Shown: positions 52,202-60,641 of the stretch, piece after piece | Numbering within the stretch: position 1 is the first letter of the stretch | Layout of the letters: each line of letters opens with the position of its first letter | Assembly: GCF_001425745.1 (NCBI RefSeq) | Contig: NZ_LMDF01000005.1 | Location: forward strand, 124,001 to 188,000 | Reading direction: 5' to 3' | Origin: Caulobacter sp. Root343 | GTDB lineage: Bacteria > Pseudomonadota > Alphaproteobacteria > Caulobacterales > Caulobacteraceae | DNA: 64,000 nt | Position numbers and translations under genes: made by a program | Notes under the pieces: model-generated | What the model was told of the DNA's origin: nothing | Database searches by the model: none | Seen by the model: only the letters and a program-made list of their open reading frames with translations

Positions 52202-53134
52202 TTACTTCCGCTTCGGCGTGTAGGGCTTCTGCTCGCGCCAGGCTTGGGCGAACTTCTCGAGGTCCTGGTCGACGGTCTCCGGCAGGGTCACCACCAGGCG
52301 GGCCAGCAGGTCGCCGCGTTTGCCCTTGGCGTCGGGCATGCCTCGGCCTTTCAAGCGGAGGGTCTGGCCGCTGTTGCTGGCCTTGGGCACGTTCAGCATC
52401 ACGGCGCCGTCGGGGGTCGGGGCCTCGACCTTGCCGCCCAGCACCGCGTCGGGGATCGAGATCGGCAGGTCCATGACCAGCTGGTCGCCCTCGCGGCGAT
52501 AGATCGGGTGCGGCCGGATCACCAGCTCGATCAGGGCGTCGCCGGCCCCGCCGCGCCCCTGGCCGCCCTGGCCCTTCAGGCGTAGGGTCTGGCCCTCCTG
52601 GGCTCCGACCGGGATGGTGACGTCGATGGTGCGGCCATCCGAGAAGGCCACGCGCTTCTTGCCGCCCTTGATCGCCTCTTCCAGGTCGATGTCCAGCCGC
52701 GCCTTGACGTCGGCTCCCTTGCTGGCGAAGCCGCCGGCCTGGCCGCCGCCGCCGAACGGGCCGCGCCCGCCGCCCTGGTTGAACATGCCGCCGAACAGCT
52801 CGGAGAGGTCGATCTCCGGCCCTTCCTCGCGGTGGAAGCCGCCGCGCCCGAAGCCGCCGGCGTTGAACGGGCCGTTGCCGGGCTGGCCGCCGAAGCCGCG
52901 CATGGTCTCGCGCCCGTCGGCGTCGATCTGGCCCAGGTCGAACTTCTTGCGCTTCTCGACGTCGCCCAGGATGTCGAAGGCGGCGCTGACCTGCTTGAAC
53001 TTCTCCTCGGCCTTCTTGTCCCCCGGATTGGCGTCCGGATGGTGGGCCTTGGCGAGCTTGCGGAACGCCTTGCGGATCTCGTCCGCGGTCGCGGTGCGGG
53101 AAACGCCGAGTTCCAGATAGGGGTCACGCGCCAA
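52202..53134 (-). CDS. DnaJ-family co-chaperone, CbpA type
   Basis: 310 residues from a TTG at 53134 that gives MARDPYLELGVSRTATADEIRKAFRKLAKAHHPDANPGD, the normal family opening; GGAGAG lies 9 bases upstream. An ATG at 53179 would add 15 odd residues without a ribosome-binding site. J domain with HPD (about 1-65), Gly-rich region (about 80-130), then two C-terminal client-binding domains; no zinc-finger region, which sets it with CbpA. It stimulates DnaK ATPase; nucleoid binding is known for E. coli CbpA only. Confidence 0.93.
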   Translation of the reverse strand: MARDPYLELGVSRTATADEIRKAFRKLAKAHHPDANPGDKKAEEKFKQVSAAFDILGDVEKRKKFDLGQIDADGRETMRGFGGQPGNGPFNAGGFGRGGFHREEGPEIDLSELFGGMFNQGGGRGPFGGGGQAGGFASKGADVKARLDIDLEEAIKGGKKRVAFSDGRTIDVTIPVGAQEGQTLRLKGQGGQGRGGAGDALIELVIRPHPIYRREGDQLVMDLPISIPDAVLGGKVEAPTPDGAVMLNVPKASNSGQTLRLKGRGMPDAKGKRGDLLARLVVTLPETVDQDLEKFAQAWREQKPYTPKRK

Positions 53135-53224
53135 GGTAAGGGTCTCTCCGGTCAAGGGCAGGTGGGTAACGCCCTCCATCTAGAGCGTCCAGCGCGGCGT
53201 GCAAGCCTCTCTGTGGCATTATTA

Positions 53225-56200
53225 TCACAGACCTGTCGTCGCAGGCGCTCCCCAGCCATACAGCGATGCGCCCTGGACGACCTCGAACCGAGCGGCGCTC
53301 GACGGCGCGTCGGCGGTCCGCATGGCGGCCGTGTAGACGAAGGCCGGCGTTTCGACCTCGAGCTCGCGCAGCACGGCCGTCCCGTCCAGGACCCGCACGC
53401 GGTAGCGCTCGACGCCTTCGCCCAGAGGGACCTCGCCTTCCCAGACGTCGCCGCCGACCCGGGCGCGGCGGATCCACGAGAGCGCCAGGTCACCGCCAAC
53501 GGGCCGCTTGCGCAGGTGGGCCGGGGCCAGGGGCCGCAAGGCGCGGCCGGCCCAGACCGCGGCGACCTCGGTCATCGCCGGACCCGACGGCGGCCCGCCC
53601 GCCGGAGCGGCGCGGACCAGGAGCGGCGCGCCGCGCTCGAAGGCGGCGACCATCATCGGGACCACCGCCTCGTCCAGCAGCACCACCGACGCGCCAGCGG
53701 GGATCAGGACCTCGGTCGCCGCGCCGTCGCGTTGGCCGCGCAACAGGCCGGTGAGCCGCCAGACGTCGGGCGCGACCAGCTCGGCGGCCTGGAAGGCGAT
53801 GACCTCCCAGTCGCCGGACGGCGCGCGGACGGCCAGCGCGTTCTCGCCGGCCAGCACGGCGGCCAAAGGCGCGGAGGCCAGGCTTACGCCCTCCATCCGC
53901 ACGGTCAGGCTCGCCGACCGCTCCAGGCGATGCGGCGAGGCCGGCGCCAGGTCGGTCAGGGTCTGGCCCAGCGTCGCCGGACCGGCCAGGCGGGCGCGGA
54001 CCGTCAGGGTCTCGACGCCCGAGCCGGCATGGACGTCCAGCGGCCGCCATGGCTCGCCGGCCGCCGCGACCAGGGGCCGAGCATCGTCCGTCAGGAGTCC
54101 GTCCGACGGCAGGTCCAGCACGTGCAGCACCGGCGGCGCGGGCGGCTCGCGCGGCGGGGCCGGGCTCCAATCGACGCCGCCGCCGACGCCATAGCCGGCC
54201 AGGACGGGGATCAGGGTGGCGCGCGGCCGCTCGTCGAGATCGAGGCGCAGCACACGCCAGGTCGCCCCATCGAGAACCAAGCGGTCGCCGGCCTCGAAGC
54301 GCAGGGCGGCCGAGGGCGACAGCCGCACGATCCGCGAGCGCCGCGCCGCCTCGTCGGCGGCCAGCATCCGGCGGGCGACGGCCTCGGCTTCCGAGGCGGC
54401 CAGCACGATCGGCGCGTCGGCGTCGCGGGTCCCCTGCCCGGTCTCGCGGCGCACGACCAGCGCCCCGACCTGATAGTCGCGGGCGGCGTCGATGAAGCGC
54501 AGGCGCAGGGCCTCGGCGGCCGGGTCGAGGGCGCGGATCTGGGTCTCCGCCGAGCCGTCCTCGGGCAGGACCCGGTCGTTGTCGGCCAAGGCCGCCACGG
54601 GCCGCCCCGAACGGCTCAGCATCTTCACGTGGTCGCCACGCTCGACCGGGTCCAGGGCGAAGGCTTCGGTCAGGGGGGCCAGCGCGTCGCGCAGCCGCAT
54701 CGGCCGGTCGAGCACATAGCCGCCCACCGCGCCGCCCGCCTCGCCCGGATCGATCGAGACGCCGGCTCGCGCGCCCAGGGCCTGGATCAGTTCGGGTAGC
54801 GGCGCGATCCCGGCCCGGCCGGTCAGCCAGTGGCCCAGCACCCAATTGCCGCCGTCGCTCCAGACGTCGGAGCGGGCCGGGAAGTCGGGGAACGGCCTGG
54901 CGTCCCAGCACCAGGCGCTGGCCGCCTCGATCATCGGCCCGCCATAGGTCGGCGAGACCGGATTGGCGGCCGGGTCGACCAGCCAGGCCAGCACCGCCTC
55001 CAGGTAGCGCCGCTGGCCGAAGTCGTCGCGCTCGCCGGTCGAATAGGGCGGCAGGACGCTCTCGGAGCTCTTGGGATCGACGAACAGGTTGGGCGAATTG
55101 GCCCCCTTGTCGACGGCCGGGCAGCCGAACTCGGTCAGGCGGATCGGCTTGGACTTCGGGACCCAGGCCGTGGAGGTGGTCGAGCGCACGCCGGCGGGCC
55201 GGTCGTGGTGCGGATTGCTCCACCAGGCCTTCAGGTCCTTGGCGCGGAACATCCACGGCTCGCCATGGGCGCCGTCGGTGATCGGGGTGCGGGCCTGGCC
55301 GTCACGGGCGGCCTGGCTGGCATAGTACCAGTCGAAGTTCTCGCCGCCCGCCAGACCGGCGCGCAGATAGGCCGGATCGTGGGGTCCCTCGAAGCCGGCG
55401 ACGGCGTCCAGGTGCGCCTCGCCCTCGCGCCAGTCGATGACCGGCGGATACCAGTCGACGCCGACGAAATCGATGTTCGGATCGGCCCATAGCGGGTCGA
55501 GGTGGAAGACCGCGTGGCCACCGCCCGGCTGATGGCCGAAATACTCGCTCCAGTCGGCGGCGTAGCCGAGCTTGGTCGACGGGCCGACGACGGCGCGGAC
55601 CTCGGCGGCCAGGCTCTTCAGCTTGCCGACCACCGGATAGCTCCCGCCCGCGCCGCGCACGGTGGTCAGGCCGCGCAGTTCAGAGGCCAGCACGAAGCCA
55701 TCCACGCCGCCCGCCTGGGCCGCCAGGCTGGCCTGGTGCAGCACCATGCGGCGCAGGCCCCAAGTCCCGTCGAAGAAAGCGTTGACCTGGGTCGTCGCGG
55801 CGGCGGTCCCGTCCGTACCGGCTTCACACGTGATCCGGCCGCGCCACGGATAGGCCGCCTGGCCGGCCGGCGGGTCCATCAGGATGAACGGGTAGAGCGT
55901 GACCTTCAGTCCGCGCCGCTTCAGTTCGGCGATGGCCTGCAGCACCACCGCGTCGGCCGGGGTGCCGCCATAGGCCGGCGCGCCGTCCTTCAGCGAGACC
56001 AGATGGGCGCCGGCGCGATCGACGCCGGCCACGCTCCAGGCCAGCGGCAGGGTGTCCTTGGCCGCCTGCTCGACCCCAGGCTTGATCTGGCACTGGCCGC
56101 AGCGCAGGTCGGTCCCGAACCAGGCGACGACCAGGGTCACGTGATCGACGTTCGGCAACTGGGCTTGCAGCTGGTCGAGCGCCACGACCAGATCGGGCCG

Positions 56201-56923
56201 CCCCTCGGCGTTGTGCACGCTCTCGGACGCGGTGCGGGTCAGGCCCTCGCGGCGCAGCACCGCCTCGGTGGCGTAGACGAACTCGCCCGCGCCGGGGATC
56301 AGGCAGACGCCCTTGAGGCGGTCTTCCAGACCCACGGTTCCGGGCGCGCGCGGCCGGTGGAACACCTCGAACGACAGCTGCGGCGGACGGTTTCCATAGG
56401 GCTCCAGCGGCAGATCCTCGAACACCACATAGGCCACGCCGCGATAGGCCGGGGCCTGACCCTCGATGGCGGCGATCAGCGGATCTGGCGCCTGGTCCTC
56501 GGTCCCGCGATGTACGCGCATCGTCGCGCCGGACAGCGCCATGACCTTGCCGTCGGCCCAGACCCGGCCGATGCCGTCGATCGGCCCCTCGGCCACGGCC
56601 ACGGCGAACGACAGGCTGTAGGCGTAGCTGGCAGTCTTCTGGCCCTTGGAGCCGCCGACCCGGCCCTCGACCCGGCGCTCGCGGAACCGCGCCGCCCAGA
56701 TCACCTGTCCCCCGACCCGCGCCCGGCCGAACACGCAAGGCAGCGCCGCGCCCTCGGCCGCACCGGTCAGGCGCAGTTCGGGAATGCGCGGCCCGACCTG
56801 GCGGGCGGGGCTCAGGGCGCTGAGCGCCGCCTGGTCGACCAGGCCGCCGATCACGGCCCCGGCTGCCGCCCCCAACGGCCCGCCGATCGCCGCGCCGACG
56901 CTGGAAAGGATCATCTGGGCCAT
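53225..56923 (-). CDS. GTA host-specificity/baseplate 'megatron' protein (g15-like)
   Basis: 1232 residues, close to RcGTA gp15. N-terminus MAQMILSSVGAAIGGPLGAAAGAVIGGLVDQAAL; then a phage-tail part and a glycoside-hydrolase-like TIM-barrel domain typical of GTAs (about 420-720: DFVGVDWYPPVIDWREGEAHLDAVAGFEGPHDPAYLRAGLAGGENFDWYYASQAARD and RLTEFGCPAVDKGANSPNLFVDPKSSES), followed by tail-tip domains. In RcGTA this protein forms the baseplate fibre centre and contacts the recipient cell. Last gene of the visible cluster. Confidence 0.95.
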   Translation of the reverse strand: MAQMILSSVGAAIGGPLGAAAGAVIGGLVDQAALSALSPARQVGPRIPELRLTGAAEGAALPCVFGRARVGGQVIWAARFRERRVEGRVGGSKGQKTASYAYSLSFAVAVAEGPIDGIGRVWADGKVMALSGATMRVHRGTEDQAPDPLIAAIEGQAPAYRGVAYVVFEDLPLEPYGNRPPQLSFEVFHRPRAPGTVGLEDRLKGVCLIPGAGEFVYATEAVLRREGLTRTASESVHNAEGRPDLVVALDQLQAQLPNVDHVTLVVAWFGTDLRCGQCQIKPGVEQAAKDTLPLAWSVAGVDRAGAHLVSLKDGAPAYGGTPADAVVLQAIAELKRRGLKVTLYPFILMDPPAGQAAYPWRGRITCEAGTDGTAAATTQVNAFFDGTWGLRRMVLHQASLAAQAGGVDGFVLASELRGLTTVRGAGGSYPVVGKLKSLAAEVRAVVGPSTKLGYAADWSEYFGHQPGGGHAVFHLDPLWADPNIDFVGVDWYPPVIDWREGEAHLDAVAGFEGPHDPAYLRAGLAGGENFDWYYASQAARDGQARTPITDGAHGEPWMFRAKDLKAWWSNPHHDRPAGVRSTTSTAWVPKSKPIRLTEFGCPAVDKGANSPNLFVDPKSSESVLPPYSTGERDDFGQRRYLEAVLAWLVDPAANPVSPTYGGPMIEAASAWCWDARPFPDFPARSDVWSDGGNWVLGHWLTGRAGIAPLPELIQALGARAGVSIDPGEAGGAVGGYVLDRPMRLRDALAPLTEAFALDPVERGDHVKMLSRSGRPVAALADNDRVLPEDGSAETQIRALDPAAEALRLRFIDAARDYQVGALVVRRETGQGTRDADAPIVLAASEAEAVARRMLAADEAARRSRIVRLSPSAALRFEAGDRLVLDGATWRVLRLDLDERPRATLIPVLAGYGVGGGVDWSPAPPREPPAPPVLHVLDLPSDGLLTDDARPLVAAAGEPWRPLDVHAGSGVETLTVRARLAGPATLGQTLTDLAPASPHRLERSASLTVRMEGVSLASAPLAAVLAGENALAVRAPSGDWEVIAFQAAELVAPDVWRLTGLLRGQRDGAATEVLIPAGASVVLLDEAVVPMMVAAFERGAPLLVRAAPAGGPPSGPAMTEVAAVWAGRALRPLAPAHLRKRPVGGDLALSWIRRARVGGDVWEGEVPLGEGVERYRVRVLDGTAVLRELEVETPAFVYTAAMRTADAPSSAARFEVVQGASLYGWGAPATTGL

Positions 56924-56935
56924 GTGGCCTCCTGG

Positions 56936-57481
56936 TCAGAGTGGAAACCTGAACGCCGCCACGCACCGCTCGCGCCACCAGCGGCCCAGGGCGCTCTCGA
57001 CGCAGGCCCGGCCCCAATAGGCGTGGATCATGCGGTCGGGGGCCGACTGGATCGCGCAGTGCTTGGCGAGCGCGCCGGCGGCCATGCGGAAGACGAGGAC
57101 GTCGCCTGGACGGGCGGCTTCGAGCGGAATGGGGACCAGCCAACGGCCGAACGCCGCCAGCAGCAGCTCGCGCTCGCCGGTCTCGGCCCAGTCGGGGCGG
57201 TAGGGCGGCGGGACCTCGGGCTCGGCCCCGTGCAGCGCCCGCCAGACGCCGCGCACGAGACCGAGGCAGTCGCAGCCGGCGCCGAGGGCCGAGGCCTGGT
57301 GACGATAGGGGGTGCCGAGCCACGGGCGGGTTTCTTGGAGGATGCGGCAGGCCCCCTCCACCGCCGTTCGGCGGTCCCCCTCCCCCGATGGGGGAGGAAG
57401 GATCTCCTTCCGCCCGCCTTTGGGGGCGGACGACCCGCGCAGCGGGTCAGGTGGGGGGAGCCCGGCTAGGTCGAGCCTCAC
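56936..57481 (-). CDS. GTA NlpC/P60 cell-wall peptidase (g14-like), with repeat in its N-terminus
   Basis: 181 residues from the GTG (57481) that overlaps the g13 stop. Residues 5-44 are encoded by repeat DNA (including LPPPSGEGDRRTAVEGA). The true domain starts at about 47: ILQETRPWLGTPYRHQASALGAGCDCLGLVRGVWRALHG, with nucleophile Cys72, and the His in ALAKHCAIQSAPDRMIHAYWGRACVESAL. It probably opens peptidoglycan during delivery. A GTG at codon 41, inside the repeat, would also give a natural-looking protein (MEGACRILQ...), so the repeat may supply the start. Confidence 0.88.
   Translation of the reverse strand: MRLDLAGLPPPDPLRGSSAPKGGRKEILPPPSGEGDRRTAVEGACRILQETRPWLGTPYRHQASALGAGCDCLGLVRGVWRALHGAEPEVPPPYRPDWAETGERELLLAAFGRWLVPIPLEAARPGDVLVFRMAAGALAKHCAIQSAPDRMIHAYWGRACVESALGRWWRERCVAAFRFPL
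57350..57475. repeat. Palindromic repeat inserted at the 5' end of GTA g14
   Basis: GCCCCCTCCACCGCCGTTCGGCGGTCCCCCTCCCCCGATGGGGGAGGAAGG, then TTCCGCCCGCCTTTGGGGGCGGACGACCCGCGCAGCGGGTCAGGTGGGGGGAGCCCGGCTAG. It contains ACCGCCgttcGGCGGT and GCCCGCcttTGGGGGCGG palindromes. It is about 120 bases, a multiple of three, so the g14 frame stays open. The first half matches the element in ccmH. Confidence 0.88.
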
Positions 57482-58110
57482 CGCCTCCCCCCGTCGTTCC
57501 GCTCGCCCTCCACCGGGTACAGCGTCAGGAAGTCCTCGCCGGGGCTGGTCGGGAAACCTCGGAAGTTCACGTCGTTGGCGAACGTTCCGACACACGTCGC
57601 CCAGCGCTTGTCGCAAGTCGCGCCGGGATGGGCCGCCAGGTCCACGCCGCAACGCCCATCCCCCAGCCGCGCGTCGCACAGCCGGGTGAAGGTTCGGCCC
57701 GCCACCCGCTCCAGCGCGGCCAGCGGCCCGGCCAAGGCGGCGGTGAACGCCTCGCCCTCGCGGGTCACCGCCGCGATGGTCGCGGTCCAGAGGCGTACGA
57801 ACCGCGACGGCGCGCTCCAATCGACCCGCAGCAGGGCGACCTTGGCTCCGTCATAGAGGCCAGCGGCCAGCTCGGCCTCGGCGATCCCGGCGTCGTCCAG
57901 CACGCCCAGGGCCGCGCCCTGACCCGGCGCGTAGCCGGCGGCGCTGTCGCGGGTTCCGGGACTCCAGCCGCCGCCGGCCCGGCAGGTCACCCCGTCGACG
58001 ACCAGGTCGCGGTCGTGGTCGGTGAAGCCCAGGGTCACGCCGTCGACCCGCGTGACGATCCAGGCCTGGCACAGCCGGGCGGTGTCCAGCCCTTCCGGAA
58101 GCGCGCGCAT
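57478..58110 (-). CDS. GTA hub protein, DUF2163/phage BR0599 family (g13-like)
   Basis: 210 residues. MRALPEGLDTARLCQAWIVTRVDGVTLGFTDHDRDLVVDGVTCRAGGGWSPGTRDSA is the DUF2163 start; the C-terminal BR0599-type half has CDARLGDGRCGVDLAAHPGATCDKRWATCVGTFANDVNFRGFPTSPGEDFLTLYP with the conserved Cys residues. It is shorter than the RcGTA counterpart as I remember it (nearly 300), with the end (VEGERNDGGRR) running up against the repeat, so its C-terminus may have been altered by the insertion. Start overlaps the g12 stop. Confidence 0.92.
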   Translation of the reverse strand: MRALPEGLDTARLCQAWIVTRVDGVTLGFTDHDRDLVVDGVTCRAGGGWSPGTRDSAAGYAPGQGAALGVLDDAGIAEAELAAGLYDGAKVALLRVDWSAPSRFVRLWTATIAAVTREGEAFTAALAGPLAALERVAGRTFTRLCDARLGDGRCGVDLAAHPGATCDKRWATCVGTFANDVNFRGFPTSPGEDFLTLYPVEGERNDGGRR

Positions 58111-58742
58111 CAGACCCGCACCTCGACCAGGGCGCAGGCGGCCACCCGGCCGGCGGCGAAGCCCTCCAGGGTCACGTCCAGCCTATCGAGGTCGAACCGC
58201 ACCGGCGTGTCGAACTCGAAGCCCGCCGTCACCGCCGCGCCCGCCGCCGGGGCCGCATTCAGCGTGACCAGGCCGGAGGTCGGATCGACCGAGAAGGCCC
58301 CGGCCGCCAGGGTCGCGCCGGCCACCGCGACCTTCACCGTCCCGGCCACCGGCTTGGCGATCGGACGCACCGCGGCCTCGGGTCCGGTCCCGTAGGTCTT
58401 GGTCAGCGGGAAGGTCTTGCGCGTCCCGTCGCCGGTGCCGATCGCCTGATCGCTCGCCGCCGGCTGGGCCGAGGGGACGCACGACTTGAAGTCGGCCGGG
58501 TCGCGGAAGCGGAAACCGGTCAGCCGCCCGCGCCGGGCCTCGAAGAAGGCGACCAGCTCGGCGACCTCGTCCAGCGGCCGGGCGGCGGTGGCGATCAGGT
58601 AGCGGCGGCGGCTTAAGGCCAGGGGGCTGGTCCGCCGCTCGAAGCCCGAGGCCAGGGTGACGATCTCGGTGCGTCGCTCGACGCCGCCGGTGCAGCCGAA
58701 CGCCAGGCGCGCCGGCAGGCGCACCTCATGGAACTCGCTCAT
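58110..58742 (-). CDS. GTA distal tail protein, DUF2460 (g12-like)
   Basis: 210 residues from ATG 58742, preceded by GAGGA. MSEFHEVRLPARLAFGCTGGVERRTEIVTLASGFERRTSPLALSRRRYLIATAARPLDEVAELVAFFEARRGRLTGFRFRDPADFKSC is the signature of DUF2460. It forms the distal tail ring in RcGTA. It follows the point where a foreign opposite-strand gene interrupts the cluster, so it needs either read-through across about 800 bp or its own promoter in 58743-58891. Confidence 0.95.
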   Translation of the reverse strand: MSEFHEVRLPARLAFGCTGGVERRTEIVTLASGFERRTSPLALSRRRYLIATAARPLDEVAELVAFFEARRGRLTGFRFRDPADFKSCVPSAQPAASDQAIGTGDGTRKTFPLTKTYGTGPEAAVRPIAKPVAGTVKVAVAGATLAAGAFSVDPTSGLVTLNAAPAAGAAVTAGFEFDTPVRFDLDRLDVTLEGFAAGRVAACALVEVRV

Positions 58743-58891
58743 GACGGTCCTCACAGAAACGTTTTGCGGAAAGTGCGGCGCCAAGCGGAGCTGTTGGCGG
58801 CCAAACGCCATTAAGTCTGCGTCATGACCCGCTTTTCACTTCATTGGCGGGTCGCCGGGCCCTACCTATGGGTCCGAGATTGGAGATCGAG

Positions 58892-59356
58892 ATGGATTGG
58901 AAGACCCTGTTCCTGTCGCCGGAAGGCCGCATCGGCCGTCAGGCGTTCTGGATCGGCTGGCTCTGCCTGCTGGGCGCGAGCGTGGTCCTGAGCGCCATCC
59001 CGCTGATCGGCCACGTGCTGATGCTGGTGGTGATCTACGCCAGCGTCTGCATCCACACCAAGCGCCTGCACGACATGGGTCAGACCGGCTGGTGGCAGGT
59101 GCTGCCGGTGGTCTTCGGTCCGGTCCTGGTGATGGGCTCGGCCCTGTCGATCGGCGTCCTGCCGGCCATCGCCGCCCTGACCCACGGCGAGCCCGAGCTC
59201 TCGGTTCTGGCGGCCCTGGGCGGCTTCGCGGTCTCGTGCTTCATCGCCTTCGCCATCTGGCTGGCCTTCACCCTGTGGGTCGGCTGCAGCAGCGGCCAGA
59301 TCGGCGACAACAAGTACGGCTCGCCCCCGACCGACACGGCGGCGGTGGCGCTCTGA
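58892..59356 (+). CDS. DUF805-family membrane protein interrupting the GTA cluster
   Basis: 154 residues from ATG 58892 (GGAGATCGAG in front; upstream in-frame ATG at 58868 is less likely). MDWKTLFLSPEGRIGRQAFWIGWLCLLG is the DUF805 start (R-x-x-R-x-x-F-W), SVCIHTKRLHDMGQTGWWQVL its central signature; four transmembrane segments. The family is of unknown function. It is the only plus-strand gene among the GTA genes, placed between g12 and g11, and has a facing repeat pair behind it. Confidence 0.92.
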   Translation: MDWKTLFLSPEGRIGRQAFWIGWLCLLGASVVLSAIPLIGHVLMLVVIYASVCIHTKRLHDMGQTGWWQVLPVVFGPVLVMGSALSIGVLPAIAALTHGEPELSVLAALGGFAVSCFIAFAIWLAFTLWVGCSSGQIGDNKYGSPPTDTAAVAL

Positions 59357-59365
59357 TCGGCTTCC

Positions 59366-59522
59366 TTCTCCCCCTGCGGGAGAAGGTGGCCCAAAGGGCC
59401 GGATGAGGGGTCGATAGTCCTGTCGGCTTGACGCCCGGCATCAACCGCCCGTCGCGGCGGATCCGATCATCAACCCCTCACCCGACCTGCTGCGCGGGCC
59501 ACCCTCTCCCGCAAGGGGAGAG
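59366..59522. repeat. Facing pair of palindromic repeats between DUF805 and GTA g11
   Basis: CCTTCTCCCCCTGCGGGAGAAGGTGGCCC with GGATGAGGGGTCGATAG on the left; ATCAACCCCTCACCCGACC, GCGGGCCACCCTCTCCCGCAAGGGGAGAGGG on the right. It lies between the convergent ends of DUF805 and the tape measure gene, and would lie in the path of any GTA transcript running from g11 to g12. Confidence 0.88.
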
Positions 59523-59528
59523 GGATTT

Positions 59529-60047
59529 CTACAGTTTTCGAGCCCCCAGGCTCACCGCCCGCGCCAGGGCCTGGGCCAGCTGGGCGTCGGAGCGGACCAG
59601 GCCGCCGACCTCGCCGCCCTGGACATTGACCGTCACCGAGACGCCGCCGGCCGCGCCGACCGACTCGATGCTGCCCGCGCCCATGGGACGAAACACCTCC
59701 GGCCCGCGCTCGCCGACCAGATAGGCGCCGCCTGGCAGCACCGGGCCGCCGTCGGCCCGGGTCCCGGAAAAGCCGCCGCCGAAGCTCTTGCTCAGCGCCT
59801 CGCCCAGGCCGCCCTTCAGGGCCGATCCCGCCGCGCCCAGCACCGCGCGGGCCAGCTCGCCCAGCGACACCTGGCCGTCCGAGGCGGCGCGGGCCAGCGA
59901 CCTCGCCAACGAGGCGCCAGCGCGAGTGAAGGCGTCGTCGATCGAGCGGGCGGCGCGTTCGGCGGGGGCCTTCAGGGCGTCCAGGGCCGCGGCCGCCTCG
60001 GCGGCGCGGGCGGGGACGGCGGAGAGACCATCAGGTTCAAAGCTCAT
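59529..60047 (-). CDS. GTA tail tape measure protein, short (g11-like)
   Basis: 172 residues. A helical N-terminal part (VPARAAEAAAALDALKAPAERAARSIDDAFTRAGASLARSLARAASDGQVSLGELARAVLGAAGSALKGGLGEALSKSF) is followed by the Gly-rich module GFSGTRADGGPVLPGGAYLVGERGPEVFRPMGAGSI typical of phage tape measure C-termini. Short tape measures fit the short siphovirus tails of GTAs; this one is somewhat shorter than the RcGTA protein as I recall it. Overlaps the upstream g10.1 end by 11 bp. Confidence 0.93.
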   Translation of the reverse strand: MSFEPDGLSAVPARAAEAAAALDALKAPAERAARSIDDAFTRAGASLARSLARAASDGQVSLGELARAVLGAAGSALKGGLGEALSKSFGGGFSGTRADGGPVLPGGAYLVGERGPEVFRPMGAGSIESVGAAGGVSVTVNVQGGEVGGLVRSDAQLAQALARAVSLGARKL

Positions 60048-60219
60048 GGGGATCCTCGTCGGGATAGCGGGCGATCAGGGCGGACAGGCCCGGGCGGGTC
60101 AGCACCGGGGCCGGCGGGGTCTCGGTCAGGGCCCGCCACTCCCTCAGCGACAGGCGCCAGAAGGCCTCGGGCGGGATGCCCAACCGCACGGCCAGGCGCA
60201 GCGGCTCGGACCAGCTCAC
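60037..60219 (-). CDS. GTA second tail assembly chaperone (g10.1-like)
   Basis: 60 residues, GTG start overlapping the previous stop (60216-60219). SWSEPLRLAVRLGIPPEAFWRLSLREWRALTE is the motif of the small phage tail assembly chaperone family (W-x-x-A-L-R-x-G...L-x-P-x-x-F-W-x-L-T-x-x-E). This gene is below the usual ORF length cut-off and easily missed. In GTAs and lambdoid phages two chaperone ORFs precede the tape measure gene; here they are separate overlapping genes. Confidence 0.85.
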   Translation of the reverse strand: MSWSEPLRLAVRLGIPPEAFWRLSLREWRALTETPPAPVLTRPGLSALIARYPDEDPHEL

Positions 60220-60500
60220 GCGCAGGCCGCGAGGGCGGCGGCCAGGGCGGACGCCGCCTCCGGGACCGTGGCGCGGGCGGCGACGTCCGGAGGCTCGCCG
60301 CCGCCGTCCAGCAGCGCCGCCAGCACGGCGGTCAGGTCCTTGGCGCTGAGGGTGGCGATGCGGTCGGGCAGCTGGGACCAGTCGGACAGGCCCAGGGCGG
60401 CCTCGATCCGGGCCAGGGCGCCGAGCGTCAGGCACAGCCGACGCGGCGCGCCAGCCAGGGCGACGACGACCTCGCCGCGGGCGGGGTTGGGAGGGAGCAT
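60216..60500 (-). CDS. GTA tail assembly chaperone (g10-like)
   Basis: 94 residues from ATG 60500, with GAACCCAAA before it; the open frame continues upstream through repeat DNA without a better start. LPPNPARGEVVVALAGAPRRLCLTLGALARIEAALGLSDWSQLPDRIATLSAKDLTAVLAALLDGGGEP is the Phage_TAC_11/GTA family (R-x-L-x-x-T-x-x-x-L-A-x-I-E). It should hold the tape measure protein during tail assembly. Confidence 0.93.
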   Translation of the reverse strand: MLPPNPARGEVVVALAGAPRRLCLTLGALARIEAALGLSDWSQLPDRIATLSAKDLTAVLAALLDGGGEPPDVAARATVPEAASALAAALAACA

Positions 60501-60520
60501 TTTGGGTTCCTTCTGCGACT

Positions 60521-60638
60521 TGCCCCCTCCGGGCCTGCGGCCCTCCTCCCCCGGAGGGGGAAGAAGGGACGCGCGGACCCTTCCGCCCCCTCCGGGGGCG
60601 GACGACCTGCGCAGCAGGTCAGGTGGGGGCAAGTGACC
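60521..60638. repeat. Palindromic repeat between GTA g10 and g9
   Basis: CTTGCCCCCTCCGGGCCTGCGGCCC to CAGGTGGGGGCAAGTGACC, with inner CCCCCGGAGGGGG and GCCCCCTCCGGGGGCGG palindromes. The right edge GGGGGCAAGTGACCGGGCTAG is identical to that of the copy at 61757, and here the CTA in it supplies the TAG stop of g9. Confidence 0.88.
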
Positions 60639-60641
60639 GGG

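Noticed and set aside
55502..57469. 655-codon frame on the plus strand
   Set aside because: Antisense to the GTA megatron and g14 genes; no recognisable protein.
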